Shown here: piece after piece, positions 37,972 to 46,862 of the stretch
Layout: every line of letters starts with the position of its first letter
How positions within the stretch are numbered: position 1 is the first letter of the stretch
NCBI RefSeq assembly: GCF_003025615.1
Contig: NZ_PYMJ01000002.1
Coordinates: 248,001-312,000 of the forward strand
Source: Photobacterium frigidiphilum
GTDB taxonomy: Bacteria; Pseudomonadota; Gammaproteobacteria; Enterobacterales; Vibrionaceae
DNA: 64,000 bases
Reading direction: 5' to 3'
The notes under the pieces: generated by a model
What the model was told of the DNA's origin: nothing
The model's input: the letters and a program-made list of their open reading frames with translations, nothing else
Database searches by the model: none
Made by a program: the position numbers and the translations under genes

Positions 37972-40374
37972 CTAGTTAATCTGATAGATAAAGCTTTGCT
38001 CAGCCATCGGCAAAGAGCCGTTACTTAAGAATGAAATAGAATTAGCTTGCATGTCAGCAATTGCACTAGCAAATGGAGCTAGTGGACCTAATGGTTGTTT
38101 TGCTAATGCACCATGGAAACTGTATTCCTTTTTATATAGTGCAGCACTTCTGTTATTACCTTCAGTTGGTGGTCCTGACAGAATTTCGTAACTGTTGTTA
38201 ACTATCATCGGAATAGTACCGGCGACTGCTGATTTTAGAACATCTTCTTGTGCTAAAAATGGTCCATTAGGAATTACGGTATCGCCTTGTGCCATCGATA
38301 GATAAACAGGTGTTTGTATACTACCTAGCAAGTTGGCTGGATCTGTTGTATCTAATACCGATTGCGCTGCATAAGCAAAGGTATTAAAGAATACACTGTC
38401 ACAACTAGCATCATCTAGCTCACTACATGTACTCGCTTTAAAGGCCGTATAGCCATCACTTGCTTTCAATGCTGCTTTGATGGTGCCACTAAATGCTTCT
38501 GAGTTAAATAGGAAGTAAGCAATGCCACCACCAGGAACGTCAAAGTGGCTTCGAGTAATACTGAATAAGCCTGCTTCAGTCGCTAGATCATCAAGTACTG
38601 GTTTATTCATGGTTGCGGTATAACCAATACCCACAATTCCACCTAAGGAAATACCAACATAACCGACACCAGGTTTACCGTTATTGATAAGGGATAGTTT
38701 ACTTAATTCACCATATGTGGGTTCGATTCCTGCTTGAGTAAATTTATCTTTTGCTCCAAACATAACTCCCAGAGAGGCGCGTAAACTCATTTGGTCAGCG
38801 ACAGATTGTCGAATATTATCACGTGCAACAGGTAATACTGCGAGATTCATATAAGCAATTTCTTGTGTAATCTTTTCATTGAAAGCAGGATCCCACCGTT
38901 CACCATGCAATGGTAAATCTATTGCAATGAGTGCCTGACAGTTTGTATCAAGGGTTTTTCCTGCATAATAATCAGCGCTGTTATTATCACTTGTAAAGCC
39001 ATGGCCAAAAATATTTACTGGAATATTATTTACATCGCTACAGTTTGATGGGTCTGGCATATATAAGTTATATGGTACATCTGCGACTGAACGTAATTGA
39101 GGTGCTGGGCTGTATTTAGTGATTAGACGTTCTGCATCAAGCTGTTGTGTTTTGGCTTCATCTAGATATAGCTTCTTGTTAATCAACTTTTGAATAACCG
39201 CTAGTTTAGTGGCATTGTCGCTAGGATCGTTAACGAGAGTTGTTAATTGATCTGGTGTTATTCCAATATTATTACTTGTTAATTGAGCCAATAAAATTGC
39301 ACTGGTGGCATCATTACGGTTAATTACGTTTAAGATTTTGGCCAAACTTGGAGTGGCACTTTGCCACGGTTGAGAAAGAAGAGCTGTTAAATCCTCATTT
39401 GATGCCAAGAAGTAAGGCAGTTTTACTGTGCCTGTGTACTTTGTAACTCCTGGCATTGTATAACTAGCATCTAGTTCTGGTTTGACAAAGCTAAACATCC
39501 CCTGCGTATCAATATCTGTACCCCAGATAGCGCTGGCATTTCCTTGTTCAGTTTGTGTGGTTGTTGCTACAACATTACCTGCGGATAATGCGATCGCTGC
39601 TTTGGCTGCGTATAGAGCGTCACCAGCAGATGCTGTTGTAAACCAGGTAGAATAAACAATATCTTTTTGTAGAGTGCCTGTAGTTGCTTCTATTGTCTTC
39701 TCGGTCGCATGAATAATTTTTTGGGCCGGTATAAGCGCTTCTGATGGCGGTGGATTAGAGACTTTAAGTACGGCATAACTATTAGAAGTACCAACAGAAT
39801 TATTACTTTCATCCAGTAAGGCATCCGTGACAGCAAACATGTAATTACTGTTTGCTTTTAATGGTTTTAACAATGACACAATGAGTGATTGTCCTGCTGT
39901 TGTTACTATATAGTCGGTGCCATAAGTAAGGGCTGCAGGTGTAGTTGTATCTGTTTGAGAGGTCGGGTTAAAAGACTCAATAATAACAAAGCTTTCTGGG
40001 TCAGGGGTTTCAGTTAATGCTTTGCCCTTGAATTCGATGGTGATGGGTTCAAGTGTTCCCCAGCCATCATTTTTACCTAATGCAATTTTAGGGTCTGCGA
40101 TATTTGTTGAATAAGCAGGATCCGGTTGCCCATTGCTGAGTAGATTACTACCGTCTGTGGCGAGCGTACCGTCATAACTATCAACAGCTAAAAATGAAGG
40201 TGTTACCACTTCTTTTTCAGTGGAAAGCAAATCAAAATTGATCTTTGTTTCGGCTTTTAAACTTTTTTCAATATCAGGGTCAATGGTAGCTTTACCCTCG
40301 AGACTAGTTTCATCACCACAGCCATATAGACCTAAACTTGAAGCAATTAATAACGCTAATAAATTCTTATTCAT
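37972..40374 (-). CDS. volA: Surface lysophospholipase lipoprotein VolA
   Basis: The product has 800 residues. The lipoprotein signal is MNKNLLALLIASSLGLYGC with Cys19 as acceptor. An N-terminal region with Big/FN3-like texture is followed by an alpha/beta-hydrolase part: oxyanion motif GHGF near 457-460 and the nucleophile elbow GISLG with Ser576. VolA of Vibrio cholerae is a surface lysophospholipase that releases fatty acids from lysophosphatidylcholine for uptake by the adjacent FadL; family knowledge. The gene lies 53 bases after fadL on the same strand, with a GGTGTA/TACACC hairpin (40405-40418) between. The pair should allow host or environmental lipids to be used as carbon. Confidence 0.88.
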   Translation of the reverse strand: MNKNLLALLIASSLGLYGCGDETSLEGKATIDPDIEKSLKAETKINFDLLSTEKEVVTPSFLAVDSYDGTLATDGSNLLSNGQPDPAYSTNIADPKIALGKNDGWGTLEPITIEFKGKALTETPDPESFVIIESFNPTSQTDTTTPAALTYGTDYIVTTAGQSLIVSLLKPLKANSNYMFAVTDALLDESNNSVGTSNSYAVLKVSNPPPSEALIPAQKIIHATEKTIEATTGTLQKDIVYSTWFTTASAGDALYAAKAAIALSAGNVVATTTQTEQGNASAIWGTDIDTQGMFSFVKPELDASYTMPGVTKYTGTVKLPYFLASNEDLTALLSQPWQSATPSLAKILNVINRNDATSAILLAQLTSNNIGITPDQLTTLVNDPSDNATKLAVIQKLINKKLYLDEAKTQQLDAERLITKYSPAPQLRSVADVPYNLYMPDPSNCSDVNNIPVNIFGHGFTSDNNSADYYAGKTLDTNCQALIAIDLPLHGERWDPAFNEKITQEIAYMNLAVLPVARDNIRQSVADQMSLRASLGVMFGAKDKFTQAGIEPTYGELSKLSLINNGKPGVGYVGISLGGIVGIGYTATMNKPVLDDLATEAGLFSITRSHFDVPGGGIAYFLFNSEAFSGTIKAALKASDGYTAFKASTCSELDDASCDSVFFNTFAYAAQSVLDTTDPANLLGSIQTPVYLSMAQGDTVIPNGPFLAQEDVLKSAVAGTIPMIVNNSYEILSGPPTEGNNRSAALYKKEYSFHGALAKQPLGPLAPFASAIADMQANSISFLSNGSLPMAEQSFIYQIN

Positions 40375-40404
40375 ACTGGAATCCTTTCTTTCAAATCATC
40401 TGAT

Positions 40405-40418
40405 GGTGTATTTACACC
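40405..40418 (-). other. Intercistronic hairpin fadL-volA
   Basis: GGTGTA and TACACC pair over TT, directly after the fadL stop. There is no T-run, so it more likely affects mRNA stability or partial read-through than full termination. Confidence 0.5.
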
Positions 40419-40427
40419 AATAAGTTT

Positions 40428-41675
40428 CTAGAATGTGTAGTTCATTTGTGCGGCACTAATAATGGCGCCGCCGGATGATGTGAAAGTGCTGCCATCTTCT
40501 TCGAAGGTGCTTTCTTTGCCGTATAGATAAGTCAGACCGAGATCAAATGACATATTTGGGCTGTAGGTATAAGTAGCACCTGCTGAGTACCAATAACGAT
40601 CGGTATCAGGGATACTTAAAGTTGCTTGACCTGCTTGCTCGTCAAACGCAAAACCAGCACGTACTGTCCACGTTGGGTTGATCGTGTATGTAGCACCTAA
40701 CGCATAACGGAAACTGTCGTCGTAATCTTCTTCTTTTAGCAAACAAGTACCTGATTCCCCGTTGTAACCTGGTGAACATTCATTACTTGTTGCTTTTAAT
40801 TCTTCAAATTTGCTGTATTGCGTCCATTGAACGCTGTAGTGCACAGCCCATTGATTGTTTAACTGATGGAAGCCTGAGAACTCAGCAATGGCAGGTAATA
40901 CTACTGGCAGCTTACCGGTTATGGTGTTATTTGGTGTACCTGTGATAGCACCAAGGTAGTCAGTGAAGTCACCTTCAAACTCGAGATCCACTTGTGAACG
41001 GTAGCTGAGACCGAAACGGTTGTTTTCGTTGTATTCGTATAACCCACCAATGTTCCAACCCCAATCAAAGGTATCTCCTTTCATGGTGATTGTTTTATCG
41101 CTGGGGCTAGAGTCAGAAACTGCAGCAGAAAGTGAGCCAAGATAACGGTTTAATTCAGCATCACCGTATACCAAACTGACACCACCACCAATACTGAAGT
41201 TATCGTTAATACGATAAGCAATATTAGGGTTGAAATTGATGGTGATGAGCGATGTATCACCAGCTGATGAGCCTGCATTAAAATCGGTAGGGTATTCTGT
41301 CGCCACACCATAATTTGAAAAGAGTGCCAAGCCAACAGCTAAGCGATCATTAATTGGTTGAATGTAGTAACCTGCTGGTACAAAAGCGACGGGCGCGACA
41401 TCTTTAGCTGTTTGGCCAAAGCTTTTATCTTCCACATCGACACTAGGGTCAACAATACTGAATCCACCTGAAATTTCAGCTGTTTTGAAAAGGGTCATTG
41501 CGGCGGGGTTACGTGAAAGCACGGCGGCGTTATCAGCGATAGCTGCATCACCTGCGAATGCTCGACCAAGACCTGATGCTGAATGTTCTGAAACTTGAAA
41601 CCCAGCGCCATGTGCTGTTGTTGATATTAATGCTGCTGTAATGGCAAGTGCTGTATATCTAACTTTTACGGACAT
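40428..41675 (-). CDS. fadL: FadL family outer-membrane long-chain fatty acid transporter
   Basis: The product has 415 residues. The signal peptide ends at AHGAGF, giving the mature GAGFQVSEHSASGLGRAFAGDAA, which forms the FadL hatch. The NPAAM motif is present, and the C-terminus AAQMNYTF ends in the aromatic residue expected for beta-barrel assembly. It imports fatty acids across the outer membrane by lateral diffusion. It is followed by volA as in Vibrio. I did not find a convincing FadR operator in the 430 bases upstream. Confidence 0.94.
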   Translation of the reverse strand: MSVKVRYTALAITAALISTTAHGAGFQVSEHSASGLGRAFAGDAAIADNAAVLSRNPAAMTLFKTAEISGGFSIVDPSVDVEDKSFGQTAKDVAPVAFVPAGYYIQPINDRLAVGLALFSNYGVATEYPTDFNAGSSAGDTSLITINFNPNIAYRINDNFSIGGGVSLVYGDAELNRYLGSLSAAVSDSSPSDKTITMKGDTFDWGWNIGGLYEYNENNRFGLSYRSQVDLEFEGDFTDYLGAITGTPNNTITGKLPVVLPAIAEFSGFHQLNNQWAVHYSVQWTQYSKFEELKATSNECSPGYNGESGTCLLKEEDYDDSFRYALGATYTINPTWTVRAGFAFDEQAGQATLSIPDTDRYWYSAGATYTYSPNMSFDLGLTYLYGKESTFEEDGSTFTSSGGAIISAAQMNYTF

Positions 41676-42106
41676 TATACTGCCTCTCTATTCACTTCTG
41701 TATTTAGCTTCTTGTTCTTCATTCCATGAAGGAAAAACAACTCAATTTTATTGAGTTTCAACAATGTTCAGATAAACAGAGCCATGTTAGGCGCGCTGAA
41801 AGGAAAGGATGCTATCTAGGTATAGATGCGTCATATCCATATGATGCAAAGTGATTATGCTTGCGCGATTAGTCTCTCATGGAAATTGTCTGAAACAATA
41901 TGAAACACAGTTATGGAGTATAAAGAGGAAAGTTTAAAATGTTAACCCAGTGTAAATCATTGTTTTTGATATTGATGGCTAATCGAGCAGTATTCGATTG
42001 CATTGCGTTTTAAACGTATGTTTTAAATAAAACGAGCGTTTGGAATCATAGATCTAAAAGCCCAGCAGTGCTGGGCTCATAGGAGGTCTGATGAGTTTTG
42101 GTTGTT
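41676..42106. other. fadL upstream region
   Basis: A spacer of 430 bases. It must hold the fadL promoter and contains the rnt terminator at its right end. ATTGT-CTGAA-ACAAT near 41886-41900 is a small dyad with only weak resemblance to a FadR site. No gene is seen. Confidence 0.4.
42056..42077 (-). terminator. rnt terminator
   Basis: AGCCCAGCA and TGCTGGGCT pair over a single G (in practice a slightly larger loop), with TTTT following on the minus strand. Confidence 0.82.
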
Positions 42107-42778
42107 TTAATTTTGAGACTTATCGATTTCTTCTGTTTGAGATTCAAAAAGCGGCCATCCGCCTAATTTCTTCCATTTGTTAACAATCTCACAAAACAGT
42201 TCTGCTGTTCGCTCGGTATCATAGAGGGCAGAGTGTGCTTCTTTGTTATCAAATGCGATTCCAGCCGTTTTACATGCTTTTGCTAAAACGGTTTGACCGA
42301 ACGCTAAACCACTCAATGCGGCAGTATCGAAAGTGGCAAAGGGGTGGAAAGGATTGCGTTTTAGACGGGCACGCTCTGAGGCTTCCATTACAAAGCTATG
42401 ATCGAAGTTAGCATTATGTGCAACCATGATCGCACGTGAGCAATCAGCCGTTTTTTGTTCTTTACGTATTTGCTTATAGATTTCTTTTAATGCCGTTTCT
42501 TCAGACACAGCGCCACGTAATGGGCTGAACGGGTCACGAATGCCATTAAATTCTAATGCTTCTTTATGTAAAACTGCGCCTTCAAAGGGGGCTACATGAA
42601 AATGAATGGTCGAAGCCGGTTTTAACCAACCATCTTCGTCCATTTGTAATGTAACGGCACAGATCTCAAGTAGGGCATCAGTTTTGGCATTAAAGCCGGC
42701 AGTTTCAACGTCAATGACTACGGGAAAGTAGCCGCGGAAGCGACTTTTTAATGTATTTAGTTCGTTTTGTTCGCTCAT
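42107..42778 (-). CDS. rnt: Ribonuclease T
   Basis: The product has 223 residues of the DEDDh exonuclease family. Exo I is [20 protein letters not shown], Exo II is [13 protein letters not shown], and Exo III is [14 protein letters not shown]. It trims the 3' ends of tRNA (CCA turnover) and other stable RNAs as a homodimer. It is divergent from motY, the arrangement known in Vibrio. Confidence 0.96.
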   Translation of the reverse strand: MSEQNELNTLKSRFRGYFPVVIDVETAGFNAKTDALLEICAVTLQMDEDGWLKPASTIHFHVAPFEGAVLHKEALEFNGIRDPFSPLRGAVSEETALKEIYKQIRKEQKTADCSRAIMVAHNANFDHSFVMEASERARLKRNPFHPFATFDTAALSGLAFGQTVLAKACKTAGIAFDNKEAHSALYDTERTAELFCEIVNKWKKLGGWPLFESQTEEIDKSQN

Positions 42779-42877
42779 AACACTGCTGTCGATAAAAAAG
42801 AGGCTGGCATTATGTCAGATTCAGAAGTCTAGCTAAACCTTCTGGTTACAAATGTTCATGATCTCACGATGATCGGC

Positions 42878-42904
42878 TAAAGATTTTTGAATTAAATTCG
42901 ATAC
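42878..42904 (+). promoter_or_regulatory. Candidate sigma-28 (FliA) promoter of motY
   Basis: TAAA, a 15-base spacer, then TTCGATAC, compared with the consensus TAAA-N15-GCCGATAA: full match at -35 and 5 of 8 at -10, 44 bases before motY. Flagellar-sigma control of motY is established for Vibrio. Confidence 0.6.
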
Positions 42905-42947
42905 AATAGGGAGTAGTGAAAAGCCCCGTTGTTAGATTTGGAAAAGC

Positions 42948-43838
42948 ATGAATACATTTTTTAAAATTGTTTGTTTAAATGCTTCTGTTTTAACGTGCTT
43001 AGTATTAAGCCCGTCAGTTATGGCTGCTAAACAATATGTAGCGACCCCGGCACAATCAAGCTGGAAAGTTGCAGTCGATACGCCACTTGAATGCCGTATG
43101 ATTCATGCTATTCCAAGTTATGGAGAGGCTCAATTCACCTCAAAGGCGGGGAAAAAAATCAATTTAGATTTTGAGCTTAAAATGCGCCGCCCTATGGGTG
43201 AAACACGCAATGTCAATTTAGTGTCAATGCCTGCGCGTTGGATGCCGGGTGAAGCGGCTGAACCGATAACGCAGATCCAATTTTTTAAGCAGTTTGATGG
43301 TTACGTCGGTGGTCAAATGGCGTGGGCAATGTTATCTGAGCTTGAAAGTGGGCGTTATCCTACTTTCAGTTATAACGATTGGCAGCATCGAGATAAAATG
43401 ATTGAAGTAGGGCTTTCTGCGGTGTCTTTTCAAGCGCCATATCAGCAATTTAGCATCTGTCTAGATAACCTGCTTCCATATAGCTTTGAAGATATCGCTT
43501 TTACTGTCTTGCATTATGATATGGATAACGATGAATTGAATAAACCTTCTCAGCGGCGTTTAGCTCAAATTACAGACTTTGTGCGTTACAGTGATGATAT
43601 TGATTTAGTGTTGCTAGCAACTTACAGCGATTCGACTGGGGGTGCCAACGTGAATCAGAGTTTATCTGAACGTCGTGCAAAGAAACTAGAAGAATACTTT
43701 ATGTCGCTAGGGCTACCTAAAAACCGTATTCAAGTAGAAGCGTATGGTAAGCGTCGTCCAATAGCAGATAACGATACCCCAATAGGGCGTAATAAAAACC
43801 GTCGTGTTGTTATCTCGTTGGGCAGAACAATCATTTAA
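42948..43838 (+). CDS. motY: Sodium-driven flagellar motor protein MotY
   Basis: The product has 296 residues. A Sec signal peptide ends near SVMAAKQY. The N-terminal half is the MotY domain that binds the motor base. The C-terminal half is an OmpA/Pal-like peptidoglycan-binding domain ([39 protein letters not shown]). It forms the T-ring with MotX that holds the PomAB Na+ stator. A sigma-28-like promoter lies upstream. It is divergent from rnt and is a strong marker for Vibrionaceae. Confidence 0.95.
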   Translation: MNTFFKIVCLNASVLTCLVLSPSVMAAKQYVATPAQSSWKVAVDTPLECRMIHAIPSYGEAQFTSKAGKKINLDFELKMRRPMGETRNVNLVSMPARWMPGEAAEPITQIQFFKQFDGYVGGQMAWAMLSELESGRYPTFSYNDWQHRDKMIEVGLSAVSFQAPYQQFSICLDNLLPYSFEDIAFTVLHYDMDNDELNKPSQRRLAQITDFVRYSDDIDLVLLATYSDSTGGANVNQSLSERRAKKLEEYFMSLGLPKNRIQVEAYGKRRPIADNDTPIGRNKNRRVVISLGRTII

Positions 43839-43881
43839 TACGTTATGTCGCCACATGTTAGTGGCTCAATAACGATAGTAG

Positions 43882-43914
43882 AAAGAGTTTCGGGCGTATA
43901 GCACGAAACTCTTT
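43882..43914. terminator. motY terminator (bidirectional)
   Basis: AAAGAGTTTCG and CGAAACTCTTT form an 11-base stem, followed by a T-run on the plus strand. Confidence 0.88.
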
Positions 43915-43937
43915 TTTATTGGAGTGATATTTTTTGC

Positions 43938-44381
43938 TTAATGCAGGCGGAACTTAGCAATTAATTCACATTGGTTGCTCGCACTGATGTGAGAGAGCTG
44001 CTTTGCGATAACAGGGTTTGGGTGACGTTTTAGAAATTCAACTAAAGCAGAGCGACAACAGCCTAAGGTTTCAATAAAAGCATCACACTCTTTTCTTGGG
44101 CATTGTGGGATCAGTGACATAACTTGTTCAGATGCAAGCTGAAGGTATTTAAGTTCATAATCATTGTCTCCATTCTTACGCCAAAAATCGGCAAGGTTAT
44201 GGCATGAAACTACCTTAATAGTAAGCAGATCTTCTAACTCATCACGTGTATCATGAATCGGTTCAAGCAGCTGAGATTCAGCTAAAGCAAGTTGATAATG
44301 AATAATGGACATCATTGGTTTATTACTTTTTTCGGCTTCCGTTGCTAGCAGGGTATGTGTTTCCCACCTTGAAACGTCCAT
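43938..44381 (-). CDS. Small helical protein of unknown function (DUF2753-like)
   Basis: The product has 147 residues, with no signal peptide and no membrane segment. The sequence is helical with TPR-like texture (HYQLALAESQLLEP, CHNLADFWRKNGDNDYELKYLQLASEQV) and several Cys residues (CPRKECDAFIETLGCC). It reminds me of the Vibrionaceae family DUF2753, from memory. It lies downstream of sodA on the same strand with 113 bases between, including a hairpin. A role cannot be assigned. Confidence 0.78.
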   Translation of the reverse strand: MDVSRWETHTLLATEAEKSNKPMMSIIHYQLALAESQLLEPIHDTRDELEDLLTIKVVSCHNLADFWRKNGDNDYELKYLQLASEQVMSLIPQCPRKECDAFIETLGCCRSALVEFLKRHPNPVIAKQLSHISASNQCELIAKFRLH

Positions 44382-44438
44382 GGTTTTTCCTTTTATTTAC
44401 CCCCAACGTTGAATCTCAAGGGGACGTGATATTAACGG

Positions 44439-44464
44439 TGACTGATACCAATCAGCATCAGTCA
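44439..44464. repeat. Hairpin between sodA and the DUF2753-like gene
   Basis: TGACTGAT and ATCAGTCA are perfect 8-base arms around ACCAATCAGC, with a smaller competing CTGAT-ACCA-ATCAG hairpin inside. There is no T-run. Confidence 0.6.
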
Positions 44465-44494
44465 TTGATGTTCTTTGCAAACTAAAGCTGCTGA

Positions 44495-45106
44495 TTACTG
44501 CTGCAAGATAGCTAAGTAGCGCTGCGAGACTTGCTCCCAATCGACTACATTCCACCAAGCATTAATATAATCAGGACGTTTATTCTGATAGCTGATGTAA
44601 TAAGCATGCTCCCATACATCAAGGGCTAGAATCGGTTCGCCGCGATTGTCTGCAATATCCATTAACGGGTTATCTTGATTGCTCGTTGCCGAGATCTCTA
44701 ATCGCCCCTCTACAACTGAAAGCCAAATAAATCCGGAACCAAAGTGGTTTGCTGCCGCATTAGAAAATGCTTCTTTAAATAATTCAAAACTACCGAAGTG
44801 GCAGTAAATTGCTTCAGCGAGTAAACCTGAAGGCTGGCTACCTCCGGTTGGTGACATACATTGCCAGTAAAGATTGTGGTTAAAGAAACCGCCACCATGG
44901 TTTCTTACTGCTGGTGAATGTGATGAGACATTGGCAAAGATAGTATGCAGTGACTGGGTTTCAAGCTCTGTTCCGGCAATGGCAGCAATGAACTTATCAA
45001 AGTACGTTTTGTGGTGACGGCTATAGTGGATCTCTACCGTTTTTGTATCGATATAAGGTTCAAGTGCATCATAGGCATAAGGTAACTTTGGAAAGCTAAA
45101 AGGCAT
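44495..45106 (-). CDS. sodA: Superoxide dismutase, Mn type
   Basis: The product has 203 residues. Ligands are His27, His77 (GGGFFNHNLYW), Asp163 and His167 (DVWEHAYY). The second-sphere Gln is in ATSNQDNP (Gln144) and the N-terminal equivalent is Gly, which is the manganese-type signature, unlike sodB at 33.9 kb. It detoxifies superoxide when iron is scarce. A strong Fur-box match lies 32 bases upstream of the ATG, as expected for Fur-repressed sodA. The ATG has GGGAG upstream. Confidence 0.94.
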   Translation of the reverse strand: MPFSFPKLPYAYDALEPYIDTKTVEIHYSRHHKTYFDKFIAAIAGTELETQSLHTIFANVSSHSPAVRNHGGGFFNHNLYWQCMSPTGGSQPSGLLAEAIYCHFGSFELFKEAFSNAAANHFGSGFIWLSVVEGRLEISATSNQDNPLMDIADNRGEPILALDVWEHAYYISYQNKRPDYINAWWNVVDWEQVSQRYLAILQQ

Positions 45107-45137
45107 AGAAGAGACTCCCTTGATTATTTCTATACAT

Positions 45138-45156
45138 GGTAATGATAATCACTCGC
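45138..45156 (-). promoter_or_regulatory. Fur box upstream of sodA
   Basis: The sequence GGTAATGATAATCACTCGC matches the 19-base Fur consensus at 15 positions, including the central AATGATAATCA. It lies 32 bases before sodA and on the other side about 110 bases before the DUF1471-like gene. Confidence 0.75.
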
Positions 45157-45269
45157 ACTAACAACCATAACTTTTTTGAGATTATTAACTATGATTAGGT
45201 TGGACCCAGTGATGAGTGCCGTATTAATCATTGCTGAAACATATAACTAAGAAGAAAAAGTGGTGTGAT

Positions 45270-45608
45270 ATGAAGAAAATTATTTTATTGCTAATGGTGT
45301 GCTCATTTACTGTTTTTGCTGACGACAAAACGGTTGTAGGTAGTGATGCGACAGAGGCACTAGAACAAGTTGTCAGTGAAGTGACTTCAGAGTTGATTAC
45401 GGTGGAACGAGCAGAAGAGTTAGATTTAAACCGTGCCACAACCTATGAAGTATCTAGCACCGTCAGTATTGATAATTTAGAACACAATATTGCCGAAAAA
45501 GTGAAAGAGTCGAAAGTGCCTTTTTATTCAGTAAAATTTAATAAGGCAACGCAGGCTGATGGTAATTATCGCGCAGAAGTGACGGAATACTTTAGCAAAG
45601 TTGAGTAA
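45270..45608 (+). CDS. Secreted protein with DUF1471-like (YhcN/BhsA) domain
   Basis: The product has 112 residues from the ATG at 45270. The signal peptide MKKIILLLMVCSFTVFADD is cleaved near VFA-DD. The C-terminal part, NIAEKVKESKVPFYSVKFNKATQADGNY..AEVTEYF, resembles the DUF1471 module of BhsA/McbA/YhcN, small periplasmic stress proteins. The frame is open 13 codons further (to 45231), but that would bury the signal peptide behind a Lys-rich stretch. It has its own bidirectional terminator. Confidence 0.75.
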   Translation: MKKIILLLMVCSFTVFADDKTVVGSDATEALEQVVSEVTSELITVERAEELDLNRATTYEVSSTVSIDNLEHNIAEKVKESKVPFYSVKFNKATQADGNYRAEVTEYFSKVE

Positions 45609-45626
45609 CCAGTTCGTTCATACTAA

Positions 45627-45651
45627 AAGGCCCGATGATATCGGGCTTTTT
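45627..45651. terminator. Bidirectional terminator
   Basis: GCCCGAT and ATCGGGC pair over GAT, flanked by A and T runs, between the DUF1471-like gene and gloA. Confidence 0.88.
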
Positions 45652-45657
45652 GTCGAA

Positions 45658-46050
45658 TTATGCACGTTGGATTAGTTCTATTTTGTAACCATCAGGGTCG
45701 GTCACAAAGGCAATATGTGTATTGCCGCCTTTAACCGGACCAGGCTCGCGAGTTACATTGCCGCCTGCGGCTTTAATGGCATCACACGTTGCGTAGATAT
45801 CTTCAGTGCCAATAGCGATGTGACCAAATGCATCGCCCATTTCATATTCAGTTGTTCCCCAGTTGTAGGTCAACTCAATAACAGCACCTTGCGATTCATC
45901 ACCATACCCGACGAAAGCAAGGGTGTATTTATAGGCTTCATTTTTACGTTTACGAAGTAAATCCATACCCATTACATTGGTATAAAAATTGATTGCGCGG
46001 TCTAGATCTCCGACGCGAAGCATTGTGTGAAGAATACGTCCATTAGCCAT
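45658..46050 (-). CDS. gloA: Lactoylglutathione lyase (glyoxalase I)
   Basis: The product has 130 residues with two VOC half-modules. Ligands follow E. coli GloA (His in [12 protein letters not shown], Glu in [11 protein letters not shown], His in AFGHIAIG, Glu in DGYKIELIQ), all present. It converts the methylglyoxal-glutathione hemithioacetal to S-lactoylglutathione, Ni-dependent in the bacterial short form. It is the last gene of the rnf-nth-gloA run with 33 bases after nth and may be cotranscribed. Confidence 0.95.
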   Translation of the reverse strand: MANGRILHTMLRVGDLDRAINFYTNVMGMDLLRKRKNEAYKYTLAFVGYGDESQGAVIELTYNWGTTEYEMGDAFGHIAIGTEDIYATCDAIKAAGGNVTREPGPVKGGNTHIAFVTDPDGYKIELIQRA

Positions 46051-46083
46051 GTGTTACTCCAGTGTGTAGGTAAACAATTTAGG

Positions 46084-46725
46084 TTATTCGTCAGGGTATA
46101 TTTTATCTTTGAATTCACAGAGATCTTCAATAATACAGCTGCCACAGCGAGGTTTTCGTGCTATGCAGGTATAACGTCCGTGTAGAATCAACCAGTGGTG
46201 TACATCTACTTTGAATTCTGTTGGTACGACTTTAAGTAGTTTTTCTTCTACTTGGTCAACATTTTTACCCATGGCAAATTTAGTACGATTCGACACACGA
46301 AAGATATGGGTATCAACGGCAATTGTCGGCCAGCCAAACGCGGTATTTAGCACAACATTCGCTGTTTTTCGCCCAACACCTGGCAGTGCTTCTAGCGCTT
46401 CACGATCTTCAGGAATTTCACCATTGTGCTTATCCAGTAAAATCTTACAGGTCTTAATGACGTTTTCAGCTTTGGAATTAAATAACCCAATGGTTTTAAT
46501 GTACGTTTTAACCCCTTCAACACCCAAATCGTAGATAGTTTGTGGCGTATTTGCGATAGGGTAAAGTTTATCTGTTGCCTTGTTCACACTCACGTCTGTA
46601 GCTTGAGCTGATAAGAGCACAGCAATCAGTAGCTCGAAGGGAGAGCTCCATTTTAACTCTGTTTCAGGGTGAGGGTTTTCTGCTCGTAAGCGTTCTAGTA
46701 TTTGGGTACGTTTTTGATTGTTCAT
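46084..46725 (-). CDS. nth: Endonuclease III
   Basis: The product has 213 residues. The helix-hairpin-helix LPGVGRKTANVVL carries the catalytic Lys and is followed by the Asp in VDTHIFRV. The 4Fe-4S ligands are in CIARKPRCGSCIIEDLC. It is a DNA glycosylase/AP lyase for oxidised pyrimidines. It follows rnfE on the same strand, the usual order in gammaproteobacteria. The 137 bases between hold a large hairpin. Confidence 0.97.
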   Translation of the reverse strand: MNNQKRTQILERLRAENPHPETELKWSSPFELLIAVLLSAQATDVSVNKATDKLYPIANTPQTIYDLGVEGVKTYIKTIGLFNSKAENVIKTCKILLDKHNGEIPEDREALEALPGVGRKTANVVLNTAFGWPTIAVDTHIFRVSNRTKFAMGKNVDQVEEKLLKVVPTEFKVDVHHWLILHGRYTCIARKPRCGSCIIEDLCEFKDKIYPDE

Positions 46726-46744
46726 TGCTTGCTTCCTGGCTGCA

Positions 46745-46829
46745 CCGCAAATGACTTGTTATCACATGAACTCACGTAGGGGATGTGATGGGCGGTTGAG
46801 TCGCCCATCATGTGATAAGTGTTTTGCGG
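46745..46829 (-). other. Large intercistronic hairpin between rnfE and nth
   Basis: The left arm (46745-46769, CCGCAAATG...ATCACATGA) pairs imperfectly with the right arm (46808-46829, TCATGTGATAAG..TTTTGCGG). An inner perfect stem GATGGGCG / CGCCCATC (46787-46809) competes with it. ATGTGAT occurs twice (46783-46789 and 46810-46816), giving the ATCACAT at 46761-46767 two partners. Confidence 0.75.
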
Positions 46830-46862
46830 TTTACTTTGTACGGTTAACAATACGAATGTGCT

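Noticed and set aside
41676..42106. FadR operator upstream of fadL
   Set aside because: ATTGTCTGAAACAAT is symmetric but lacks the TGGTC/GACCA core.
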